A stretch of 51,331 bases of DNA from an uncultured Prevotella sp. (GTDB lineage Bacteria; Bacteroidota; Bacteroidia; Bacteroidales; Bacteroidaceae): NCBI RefSeq assembly GCF_946407605.1, contig NZ_CAMJOS010000025.1:1-51331 (forward strand). The letters are read 5' to 3'. Below the pieces are notes generated by a model. It was not told where the DNA came from, made no database searches, and saw only the letters and a program-made list of their open reading frames with translations. Position 1 is the first letter of the stretch; each line of letters starts with the position of its first letter. Below are positions 1-9,700 of the stretch, piece after piece. The position numbers and the translations under genes are program-made.

Positions 1-134
1 CGGGGCTATTTGATTAATATTTAACTCGTCCCAATTTTAACGGGACACTAATGATTTTAAGTATTAAAATGTAAAGAAAGTGGAGCTGATTTTCTGTCAA
101 CCAGAGATGTAAGACCTAGAGAACTCAGAACACC
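1..134. other. Left-edge noncoding stretch
   Basis: No convincing gene is visible here. A short inverted repeat, GTCCC (28-32) and GGGAC (42-46) around a 9-base AT-rich loop, lies close to the edge. It could be a weak terminator or the tip of a mobile element outside the window, but neither can be supported from this sequence. It lies downstream of the minus-strand lipoprotein gene that ends at 135. Confidence 0.4.
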
Positions 135-962
135 TCATTTGCCTTGAATAGGAGCGATGCCCAAGCGTGCAAGATTAAGCGTAAACTGCAAGAGTTGGTC
201 TTTTTCGATATCCTTCATCATCCTGTCCACCAAGGCGCTTGGTGTTGCATCTCCTCGATCTAAGTAGAAGATCTGGTCGGAATTAACGGCATGGAACGTA
301 AACTGCATGATAGGTATCTCCTTCCTTAAATCGAGAATGGTGACTAGACTCTCGATATGTCCGGAACTAAATGTATCGGAACCAGTGATGGCTGGGCCCG
401 TGAATACAATATTATTAACAAAGACAAGATAGTCGTAGTCTGTCTTTCTTTCTATATACTCCTTGAAACCCGCTATTGACTCTTCAGTTGTTTCTTCGAG
501 TCCTTTGGAATCTCTATAGCGTCCCTGCAAGAATCCTTTCAGCGTCTCCTTAACCTCTTCACGCTTGGTTAACTTGATGTAAAACTCGTCCCATGCCAGA
601 CTATCAATATGTTCATATCCATAATCCAAACCGATAAGACCTTGACTATAGACCATAATCTTAGAGAAATCATAGGTTTTGCGGATGCTGTCTTCAGAGA
701 GGGACGCATAAGGCTCATGGTCTATTTCTAGAATTCTTAGGCCTTCAAGCGGCTTCCTGCATTTCCCATAGGTGTCTATCAATCCCTGGATGGTTTTCAG
801 TTTGCCTATCGCATTCTTATTCTCATCCATCACGCTGTCTACTATGCGCTCAGCAGTCTCATTAGCCACCTCATCAGAGAGCTTGTCAGAGTTCTTACAC
901 GCCACACAAAAGACCATGCTCAGCGCCAATACTGCCAGTTTAAAAAACATCGACTTCATCAT
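135..962 (-). CDS. Hypothetical lipoprotein, 275 aa
   Basis: I do not recognise this protein. The N-terminus is a lipoprotein signal: Met-Met-Lys-Ser, a hydrophobic stretch, then a cysteine at about residue 22 (context VFCVAC), followed by a polar Lys/Asn/Ser linker. It is therefore probably anchored in a membrane and faces the periplasm or surface. Residues 25-60 are charged and probably helical. The rest is a soluble mixed alpha/beta domain with no motif I can name. The gene lies 18 bases downstream of the zinc-finger-like reading frame at 981-1325 on the same strand, so the two are probably co-transcribed. Function is unknown. Confidence 0.75.
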   Translation of the reverse strand: MMKSMFFKLAVLALSMVFCVACKNSDKLSDEVANETAERIVDSVMDENKNAIGKLKTIQGLIDTYGKCRKPLEGLRILEIDHEPYASLSEDSIRKTYDFSKIMVYSQGLIGLDYGYEHIDSLAWDEFYIKLTKREEVKETLKGFLQGRYRDSKGLEETTEESIAGFKEYIERKTDYDYLVFVNNIVFTGPAITGSDTFSSGHIESLVTILDLRKEIPIMQFTFHAVNSDQIFYLDRGDATPSALVDRMMKDIEKDQLLQFTLNLARLGIAPIQGK

Positions 963-980
963 ATTAATATTAATAATTGG

Positions 981-1325
981 CTATTTACGACCAGATCCAC
1001 CACACTTCCAGCATTTACCGCTGCCTTTTCATGTGGAGCACTGATGTCGACCTGTGGTATATGGGTTACTAACGGATCCTGCCCCATAGCATGTTTGACA
1101 ATTGCCCGTGCCATAACAAACAGAACACGACTGACTAGAAGAAGTAGTTGTAGTAGTACTCGATGAACTCGACGTACTCGTTGGGTATATATATGTTGGA
1201 TACCCACTCGTCGAATACGTTCTATTCGCATATGTAGGGGAGAGCAAATTTAATACTGTACATGAAGACAAACATACAGTAATTAGAAATGCGAACAACA
1301 GATAAAAGGCTTGTTTCTTAATCAT
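981..1325 (-). pseudogene. CxxCxGxG zinc-finger-like lipoprotein interrupted by one in-frame TGA
   Basis: The uninterrupted frame (1029-1325) encodes a 98-residue lipoprotein: signal peptide, lipobox ending SSC at about residue 21, a Ser/Thr-rich linker (about 50-68), then two DnaJ-like units, CSVCYGTG and CQTCYGAG. It stops at TGA (1029-1031) just after HQCST. In the same frame the sequence continues KGSGKCWKCGGSGRK and reaches TAG at 981-983. This completes two further CxxCxGxG-type units if the TGA stands for cysteine. The 114-codon reading is thus a regular four-unit zinc finger broken at one base. Options are a nonsense mutation, a sequence error or recoding. Other genes here end in TGA, so general reassignment is not supported. 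A shorter intact product ending at 1029 is also possible. Confidence 0.6.
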
Positions 1326-1401
1326 AATAGAACGAATTTTAGTTTAACATTATTTTTACGGAAAATTTCGCAAGATGTCTAATTGTTTATACCTTCAGAA
1401 A

Positions 1402-2286
1402 TCATTCTTCAAAAGAAGACAATAATTCTGCATTCTTAAATCTCAAGACACAAACTTCATCCTTTTTCTTATCTTGAATAATCACCTTAACGTCATATCC
1501 TTCATCGATACATCTTCCAAGAGCTTTGAAATTACTTTTTAGTTTGTTTAGGACGTTCAATATACCAAATCGTATACGTTGCGCATAAGCATCTTTCTTT
1601 TCTTTGGATATTTTGTTGATATCTTCTATGTCCTGAATTCCAAACTCATAAATGACCACATCTTCAGTATCGCTGACATCCATATTATTGAGTGTGATCC
1701 CATCGCCAAGATCTTTTCCAAATCCGGAACTCTTTACCATTCCGTCATGAATGTTTTTCAGTTCCTGTCTGGCAGAAATGCTGTTGTTAGGTAACACATC
1801 TTCTGCAATCTTTATGGTTTTAAGTGTTGAAGCAAATATATTCGGCTTTCCATCCTTGCGCATAAAGAGAATAACATCTGTTGTTGAGCCATTGATGAGG
1901 CAATATACCGTACACAAATGTTTTTCTCCAAATATATAATTAGTGAAGTCCATTTTCAGGGCATCATACCCATCCAATTGTGTCTTCTCTGTTTTTCCCC
2001 ACACAGCACCTTTGTAAAAAGCTGACTGATTATTACGTATAAGACTAGCCATCGCATAGTCTAAATCATCAACCTCAAGATGGTATTCTGTCAACGAATA
2101 TACATAACTTGGACGATCTGAATCCATCAGCATAAGCATTTTTCCCAACGTTCCAACATCAGGATTCTGAGTCTTCCAACTATCGGGGACTGTCACTGTA
2201 ATCAATCCGCACTTACTATTTTTCTGAGCATACCCTCCCATCACGAAGCATGAGAGAAGTATTAATAACATCATTACTTTCTTCAT
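1402..2286 (-). CDS. Secreted protein of unknown function, 294 aa
   Basis: The protein starts with a signal peptide (MKKVMMLLILLSCFVMGGYAQ, probable cleavage after AQ at about residue 21), so it is exported. The next part (GLITVTVPDSWKT at about 27-39) resembles the opening of small periplasmic domains that begin with a beta strand and a 'P-W' turn, but I cannot assign a family. The C-terminal third is lysine-rich and probably helical. No catalytic motif is visible. It is a single gene with its own promoter (boxes at 2341-2348 and 2369-2372). The next gene downstream starts 77 bases away. Function is unknown. Confidence 0.75.
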   Translation of the reverse strand: MKKVMMLLILLSCFVMGGYAQKNSKCGLITVTVPDSWKTQNPDVGTLGKMLMLMDSDRPSYVYSLTEYHLEVDDLDYAMASLIRNNQSAFYKGAVWGKTEKTQLDGYDALKMDFTNYIFGEKHLCTVYCLINGSTTDVILFMRKDGKPNIFASTLKTIKIAEDVLPNNSISARQELKNIHDGMVKSSGFGKDLGDGITLNNMDVSDTEDVVIYEFGIQDIEDINKISKEKKDAYAQRIRFGILNVLNKLKSNFKALGRCIDEGYDVKVIIQDKKKDEVCVLRFKNAELLSSFEE

Positions 2287-2340
2287 AATAGTATTGTTTT
2301 GATTAGTAATTCATATTTCTTTGTGTTAGTCTATCGTTTG

Positions 2341-2372
2341 CAAAGATACAAACTTATACAGACAAATCCAAA
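2341..2372 (-). promoter_or_regulatory. Bacteroidetes-type promoter for the secreted protein gene at 1402-2286
   Basis: Read on the minus strand, TTTG (2369-2372) is followed by exactly 20 bases and then TATCTTTG (2341-2348). This matches the -33/-7 pattern TTTG-N19/21-TAnnTTTG of the Bacteroidetes housekeeping sigma factor. The start codon lies about 55 bases downstream. Confidence 0.75.
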
Positions 2373-2581
2373 CATTTGCGTGGATTTTTTCGTTTCGGAG
2401 TCTGAAAGAGAATTCTGAATGTCCTATCACCATAATTAATTAGAAAGGCAGGGTTCGGAGAAAGGGAGAGAAAAGAAAGTATTGCTATTAACAGTATTTG
2501 CCCTGGCTTTATTAGGATGATGTCAAAGTGATTAAGGTAAAAAAAGATCTCACATAAAAATATTTAAAAATATTAAAATAG
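2373..2581. other. Intergenic region between divergent genes
   Basis: This is the central part of a 354-base gap between the divergent genes at 1402-2286 and 2641 onward. Apart from the promoters mapped at either side I see no reading frame, RNA gene or strong hairpin. The plus-strand side turns AT-rich before the promoter at 2582. Confidence 0.6.
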
Positions 2582-2612
2582 TTTGGATTTTGTGAATTTT
2601 TTACTAACTTTG
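2582..2612 (+). promoter_or_regulatory. Promoter of the fimbrillin/LamG surface locus
   Basis: TTTG (2582-2585) is followed by 19 bases and TAACTTTG (2605-2612), the canonical Bacteroidetes -33/-7 pair. The first gene starts at 2641, leaving a leader of about 20 bases. It probably drives the peptide gene, the fimbrillin-like gene and the giant gene together. Confidence 0.8.
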
Positions 2613-2640
2613 CCCGTTGAATAACTAAAACTAACTAACA

Positions 2641-2799
2641 ATGAATAACAAATACGAGAAACCTAAGACGAAAATAGTCCTTTTACAGGAACAGCACCAC
2701 CTGCTGCAGGCCAGTAATCCGAAAGGAATGAGTGTGAACATGAGCAGTTACCAGGAAGGCGGTAACGGTTCAGACGACAGCGACGGCTGGGAGAACTAA
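2641..2799 (+). CDS. 52-residue peptide, first gene of the surface locus
   Basis: This short gene starts with ATG at 2641 and ends with TAA at 2797-2799. It is placed directly behind a canonical promoter. The peptide opens MNNKYEKPKTKIVLLQEQ, then HHLLQASN, and ends in a Gly/Ser/Asp-rich tail finishing DGWEN. There is no signal peptide or membrane segment. From memory, Bacteroidales often carry peptides of about 50-70 residues opening 'K.Y.KP....V' next to fimbrillin-like genes, with no assigned role. I infer a conserved accessory peptide, possibly a substrate, regulator or precursor for the locus. It lies 37 bases before the fimbrillin-like gene. Confidence 0.7.
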   Translation: MNNKYEKPKTKIVLLQEQHHLLQASNPKGMSVNMSSYQEGGNGSDDSDGWEN

Positions 2800-2836
2800 C
2801 ACCATAATGACCAAGACGATTTATTAACACAAATAC

Positions 2837-3724
2837 ATGATGATGAAGATGAAACTGACAAGCATAAAGGCCTTTGGCTTTGTAATGATAGCAGCCTTGC
2901 TGGGCGCCTGCTCGTCGGACGACAGCACCACACCGCAGGAGGACAACAACGGACGCCGCATGAGGCAACTCACCATCCAGAACGTGGCGATGAACACCAG
3001 AGCAGCGATTAACCCATCGACGTACGAAGCCACATGGGAAACGACAGACAGGCCGACATACATCATCCTGAGCGCACAGCCAGAGCTGCGCTACGGCACA
3101 CTCACACCATCGGCAGCAGGAGCCTCGACAACGCTGACGGGTAGCGTATATTGCACACTGGGCGACAACATTGCCATCGTACTCCCAACGGTGACGCCCG
3201 AGTTGCCAGCGAATGGTTCCCTATCCTACCCCATCGACCTGAGCGGACAGAAGGGAACGCTGGCAGATATTGGCGCACGCTACCATTATATATATGGTGT
3301 GGGCTCGGTGACATCGACAGACGGCGCTACGGCTACAGGCACTATCAGCAATACGAAGAGCCTGCTTTCACTTTGCAAGTTCACGTTTACAACTATCGAT
3401 GGTCCTGTCAACGTGAAGTCAGTTCAGATAAACTACAAATCAGAATATACTGGCAACCTCATAGGCTATCCTCAGACGGGTACGGTATCTCTGGCTAATC
3501 CAGCGAGCGTCTCAGCAGAAGCCGGTGATCCTAGCGGGCCGCTGACCGTCACACTCGACAAAGCCAACGCAGAGGGTGTGGTCTATGTTGCTCTGTTCCC
3601 TTGCAGCAAAAAACTTGCTTTCCACTTCACCGTGAGCGACAACGACAACAATACCTACACAGCAACGAAGAACGCCAAGATGCTGGAAGGGAAATACTAC
3701 GAAGTGCCAGTGACAGTGGAATAA
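2837..3724 (+). CDS. Fimbrillin-family (Mfa-like) lipoprotein, 295 aa
   Basis: Fimbrillin-like proteins are exported as lipoproteins and build, cap or anchor surface fibres in Bacteroidales. The signal ends in a lipobox (ALLGAC, Cys at about residue 25) and is followed by SSDDSTTPQEDNNG, a typical acidic surface-export linker. The rest is beta-rich, Thr/Ser/Gly-rich and free of catalytic motifs. It includes MNTRAAINPSTYEATWETTD near residue 52, an opening typical of the Mfa-like/fimbrillin fold. The C-terminus (KMLEGKYYEVPVTVE) matches the strand that ends many fimbrillin-like domains. It lies between the 52-residue peptide gene and the giant secreted protein gene (35 bases downstream). It could be a fibre subunit or an anchor for the giant protein. 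Start chosen at the first ATG of a short Met-rich run. Confidence 0.75.
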   Translation: MMMKMKLTSIKAFGFVMIAALLGACSSDDSTTPQEDNNGRRMRQLTIQNVAMNTRAAINPSTYEATWETTDRPTYIILSAQPELRYGTLTPSAAGASTTLTGSVYCTLGDNIAIVLPTVTPELPANGSLSYPIDLSGQKGTLADIGARYHYIYGVGSVTSTDGATATGTISNTKSLLSLCKFTFTTIDGPVNVKSVQINYKSEYTGNLIGYPQTGTVSLANPASVSAEAGDPSGPLTVTLDKANAEGVVYVALFPCSKKLAFHFTVSDNDNNTYTATKNAKMLEGKYYEVPVTVE

Positions 3725-3759
3725 ACAATAACGATAACTATAACTATAAATAATGATCT

Positions 3760-6700
3760 ATGGAAACTAAACGATTCAACTCCACACTACAGCGAATGCT
3801 CGTCGTAGTGTTTATGCTTATCGCGATAGTGACAGGTGTGCACGCCGACGGCTATATCACCGAAGTGATCTCACTTGGAACCAAACAAGGTGGTGGCTCT
3901 TCCCTAAAGGCTGAGTACAAGAATAAAGGCTGGATAGTCGTCGATAAAGACCTCAACAGGAAAGCTGGCGGCTGGGATGTCTATATTGCCTATAAGACCA
4001 GTAGCACGGCTAATCCGGAGACGGGCTACATCACCGACATCTGTGCATCGGATAAGAACGTGAACTCCTTCACGTTTGAAGGTCGCACCTACTATCGAAG
4101 CGCGACCAACAGCGGATTCAACGGCGACCTGAACCGCGGAGCAGGAGGTGCGTATATCTACCTTTATTATACGCGCGACAGAAAGAATCTGCTGACGTAT
4201 GGTGATAGTAAGCGCGTGATAACAGAACTGTCAACGACGAGTTCTGGTGAGGATGGCAAAGCCGAAACAGGCGCTATCCCATGGCGCAACTCCAAGTACA
4301 GCGGTCTGTGCGAGGTGAACAAGGGTGCTGGTGGCGACGATATCTATATTCAGCAGCACTTTGCTACCCAGACGCTGCAATGGAGGGAAGAGCCGACGTT
4401 CGCGTCAGGCCTCGTCTTCAACGGCGTCGTTCAGAACCTGGTGAGGAAAACCGCAGTTGATAAGAACTGGGGCACGATAAAATTCAGGGTGAACGACGGT
4501 GCGTGGACGACTGACATACCGCAGGGACAAACAGTCGGCACCTATAAGATTGACTACTATCTTGACGGTGGCTCCTTTGCCAACAACAGCACTACGCTGA
4601 GCACTACCGTCACCATCGACGCGCCCACCGTGCAGGCCAAGGACCTTACGGGCGTGTTCAACCAGGCCGAGAAGAAAGTACGCCTGAACTGGAGCGTAGC
4701 TTCTGTTCCAGGCAACTATAGCGACTATCATTGGGTGGTTTATCGCGACGGTGCGAAGATTGCCAAACTCAACCACGATGTGTTTACCTATGCCGATGGC
4801 GGCTACACGAACGAGACCTCGACAGTCTATGATGTCTATTACGTGTCAAAGTTCTGGGATGAGAATACTAAGCGCGACGACACGAAAGCCACGGTGACGG
4901 TAAGCACGGTACGCACGGTACCTGTGAACAACGTCGAGGTGGAGTGTCAGGCCGACCGCATCATCTTCGTCTGGACCTCCGACGGCTATGCTGCCGGCTT
5001 TGGCAATAAGTTCCGCATCTATGTGGGTGACGACGAATCGCCCATCAACACCCTCACACCGACGGACATGCAGACCACCTTCCGCTGGGAGCACCGCACC
5101 ACCGACCAGCACAGCAACCGCCAGAACAAGGTGGACGACGAGACGGGCGTGCCTTACACCGAGGAGCCGCTGAACGCCTGTGCCCCCTCAACCTACCGCA
5201 TAGAGGGCGTTATCGGCGACAAGGTGCTCAACTCGTATGACATCAACCCGAAGGCCATCGGCAACGGCACGCTGTTCTACAGCCTCGATGCCACGAAAGG
5301 CGTGTACGAGAGCATGGTGAAGTTGACATGGCACGTCAACAAGCAAGGCTCGACGCTGAGCAAGACCTACATCGTGGAGCGTCGCCAGGCAGAGCAGGAG
5401 AACGAGGCATGGACGATGCTCGCCCGCATGTCGAATACCGATGATTACCTGAGCTACGACGACCAGACGGCTCTGCCAGGCATCTTCTACGACTACCGTG
5501 TGACAGTGGAAGACAAGTGCGCTGACGGTACCGTCATTAACAACGAGATAACGAACATAGGCTATACCAAGTCAACGGGTACTGTGACGGGCCGTATCGC
5601 CTACGGCTCGTCGGGTACTGCAGTACAAGGCGTGGAGGTGGTGATGACGATGACCAGCTCAGGCGGTGAAAATCTGGAGCAGTACCACTCTATGTACTTC
5701 ACCGATGTCAACGGCTCTGTGACGTGGCAGTACCCCTCCGATACCTACGCCTCCAACCTGTTCTCTTCAGGCGACATGACCATACAGATGTGGCTGTTCC
5801 CTGAGGCGTTCAGCGACAGCAGGATAGTAGATTTGGGCAACAACATCGCCCTCGGCATGACGAGCAGCGGACAGCTCACCTTCACCAACGGCACCAGCAC
5901 CCAGACCTTCGACGGCATCGCGCTGAAGGCGAACACCTACAACCACGTGGTGCTGACCCGCAAGGGCACGACGCTGACTTGCTACGTGGGAAAGATGGAA
6001 GATGACCAATGGTCAATGGTCCAAGGTCAATGCTCAATGCTCAATGCTCAATGGATGCTTGACGGTGCCACACAGTTTGAACTGGGTCACTTCAAAGGTT
6101 CTGTCGATGAGTTCCGCCTCTGGACGAAATGTCTCAGCGAGGCCGATATCTTGGAGAACTACGACCACCTGCTCGTGGGCAACGAGAAGAACCTGGAGAC
6201 CTACTGGACCTTCGACGAGGGCCTACGCACACAGTTCTTCGACTATTCGCGCAACGGCACCACCTACCACCAGCACCACGGCAGAGTGGGTAGCAACGCC
6301 ATGTCATCTACCGTTACGCCCAGCGTGCTGACCCTGAAGGCCAAGACCGACAGCAACGGCAACTATGTGATCCAGGGCATACCATTCAGTGGCGAAGGAA
6401 CGGCCTATGCTGTCGTACCCATGTACGGTATTCACGAGTTCAACCCCAACAAGAAGTTGCTCTTCTTCAACAGCAACTCGCTCGTACACAACAATACCGA
6501 CTTTGACGATGTGTCGTCGTTCATCATGAGCGGTCACATCTACTATGCTGGTACCAACGTGCCCGCCGACAGCGTGCAGCTCTATGTGGACGGTATGCTG
6601 CAGAGCAAGGACGGCGAATCCGTGCAGACCGACGAGAATGGTTACTACGAGCTGTCCGTACCCATCGGCAAGCATTTCGTGGAGGCCAGACGTTCGGGTC

Positions 6701-9700
6701 ACGCTATGGTTGACGGCGGACGCTATCCCACGCATGGTACGTTCTATTTTGACCGTCCCGTGCAGCACGACTTCACCGATGCCACGCTGGTGAACTTCGT
6801 AGGCCGCGTGGGTGGCGGTGAGCGTAACGACACGCTGGCTGTGGGCTTTGCAGCGTCGAAAAATAACATCGGCATAGCCACCATCCAGCTGGCGCTGAAC
6901 AACGAGTCGTTCTCGCTGAACTGCCTCGACGACCACATCAGCGATGCCACTACCCAGCGCTCATGGGCCAGCGACACCACCAGTATCAACAGCAGCGCCT
7001 GGACTGGTACGAGTTACGATTCGAAGTATGTCTTCATCCGCACCGACTCGCTCACCGGCGAGTTCTCGGCTCTGTTGCCGCCGCTGAAGTATAAGGTCAA
7101 GAGCCTGCAAGTGGATAACAACCCCGATATCGAGTTCTTCTCGCTGCCCGAGATCGATATGACCAATCCTATGCAGGAGTACACGGAGAAGATTCTGCCA
7201 GAGGACAGGGACCCCAACCTTGTCATAGGCCCAGACACCTATAAGTATAATGCCAAGCAGGTGTTCACCCACTATGCCCCGCCTCAGATTGACGTCACAG
7301 ACAAGGCCAATGGAACGACGGGTGCCTTCGGCATAGAGGAACTCATAGATTATCCTGTAGGCGACTCCGACTCGCCAGAGACGGTAACCATCAGCGACAT
7401 CTGGAAGCAAGAGCAGGACGGTTCCATCAGTTACATGCTGGGCTACCCGCTCTACCAGAAGGGGAAAACCGTGAGTTACGAGATTTTCGGCTATGAGAAG
7501 TACACAAACTACGACGGCAAGGAGCCTGTCGATGACATCATCCCGCTGAACGATCAGGAGATAACACTCGTCAACGAGATGGGTGAGAACCAGAAGGTCG
7601 TCTATCAAGTGGAAGATCCGAGCTCCGGTTATCAGGTGGGCGAGATCTACGACCTGGAGACCAACCAGGTCACCCTCGACGCAACAGGACATGTGACCTA
7701 TAAATGGGGTGTAGGCCTGCCTAACATCATTGCGCCCTACAGCCGTAACTTCAGCATCCTGCTGGAGCGCAACAACCGTACCTATCAGCCCTTCTCGCTG
7801 AACGCCGTCGTGCTGGGCGACCTTCCCGAAGGCGATAACTTTGTGACACAGGGTCCCGACCTGGTGCAGTTCGTGCTGCGCGACCCGCCAGGAGCCAAGT
7901 CGAAGACCACGCTGAAGCGCGCCGTAGTGAACGGAACGACCCATTTAAGTTCTGATTATGGCGTAGGCAACCACCAGCTGCTAGTCCAGAATCTTTTCGG
8001 TTCAGGTGTTACCTCAGGTTCTGGAATGGGTTTCATCTTCATTACGCAGCAAGAGGTCTATGACAAGCTCGATGTCGGAACACACGCCACTTGGCGCTCC
8101 GGGCATTCCGACGACAAGTCGTGGACAACCACCTATACCCAAGCCATCTCCACCAGTTCGGAGTTCCCGTATATCGGTAGCGCCGGTGACGTGTTTGTAG
8201 GAACGGCCACCAACATGCTCTTAGGCAAGACCCGCAACCTCTGCATCGTTAAGAACCTGGAAGGCAAGTTTGTGTTCGATGTGGTCGATGCGCTTTCACT
8301 GGGTCAGGAGGTGACCACGCTGTTCAACTACACTGCCTACGAGCTGGAGAACGTGATGATTCCGAAGTGGAAAGACCAGCGTCTGTCGTACCTGACAGAG
8401 GTCGCCGACTCGATGGCTGCGGTGAACTATGTGAACACGGGCAAGAAAACCGTCTATGTCACGTGGGTAGGGAAGAATAAGGACACCGAGTATATCACGA
8501 ATGTGAACTACTTCGCTATTCCTCCACAAGAAGTGGTGGAGAATGAGATGGACAGCGTGCAATGGTGTACGAACCAGATTAACAGTTGGAAGCAGGTGCT
8601 CTCTGACAACGAGGAAAACAAGGTGAAAGCCATGCAGAGCCGTAAGGCTGACAAGTCTCAGCCTTGGAAAGGATGGGAGAACTTCTCCGTTGATGGAGGT
8701 TCGAGCTATACCTACTCTGTCGCCCAGGATACCTCTGCCGTCCATAAGACCGAAACAACCTGGTATATGGGTGGCATCGTCAACAACACTTGGGGAAACA
8801 ACTTCAAGAACGTGGTCCACTGGAGCATTCTCACCACCATCAGTAATGAGGCGGGACGTGAGCAAAGTGACATCGACGGCGAAGTGCATAAGAACTCTAT
8901 GGAGTGGGATTACGTAATTGCCGACGGCAATGCCGATACCGACCTCTCCATCGACAAGTACCCTTCCGGGCAGACAGGCTACAGCGATGTCTTCTCACTT
9001 TTCGGCGGCCAGACCTACAACCCCTATGAGGGCAAGGAATACACGAAGTGGTTCGAGCCCGGACAGCACGTGCTGAGCAACGGCTCGGAACAGATGGAGC
9101 AGCCCGACATACGCATCAGCGCCGATGGCGTGAACAGCGCCAAGGAGGCCACGCTGACCGATGTGCCCGCCGGACAGGAAGGAACCTTTACGTTGTACAT
9201 GTCGAACAAGAGCAACGCCAACCGTCACTACGACCCCGTCTTCCAGATGATATTGCCGGATAACGCTAATGAGAAGGGACTGCAGATTCAAATGGACGGC
9301 ATGCCGCTGGTCAACGGCCACAACATCCTGATTCCACAAGGCGAGACCGTGAAGAAAACCATCACTGTCAGGCAGACCGACCAAAGCGTGCTCGACTATG
9401 AAGGCGTGGGAATTGTGCTGGCATCAAGATTCCAGGCTATAGAGATTCGGGACAGAGCGACGTTGAACGTACACTTCAAGCCCAGTTCCAGTCCCATTGA
9501 CCTGGTCATCAACGAGCCGATATTCAACATTGAGAACATGAACCACAACCAAGGCAACCTGGAGATGAAACTGACCAACTTCAACCGTCAGTTCAAGGGC
9601 ATGAAGAAACTGGGCGTTGAATACCGCTACGAAGGTTCCACTGCGTGGACACAGCCCTCGGGTTTGCAGTTCTATGTGAACAAGGAGGATTCTACGAAGC

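Noticed and set aside
1..60. Insertion-sequence end at the left edge
   Set aside because: Only a 5-bp inverted repeat is visible, with no transposase sequence or target duplication in view.
1029..1031. General reassignment of TGA to an amino acid
   Set aside because: Several intact genes in the window end in TGA at the expected protein ends (e.g. pheA, kinase, giant protein), so TGA is a normal stop here.
3100..3500. Overlapping open frames on both strands within the fimbrillin-like gene
   Set aside because: They lack signal peptides, promoters or family motifs and follow from the GC-rich codon use.
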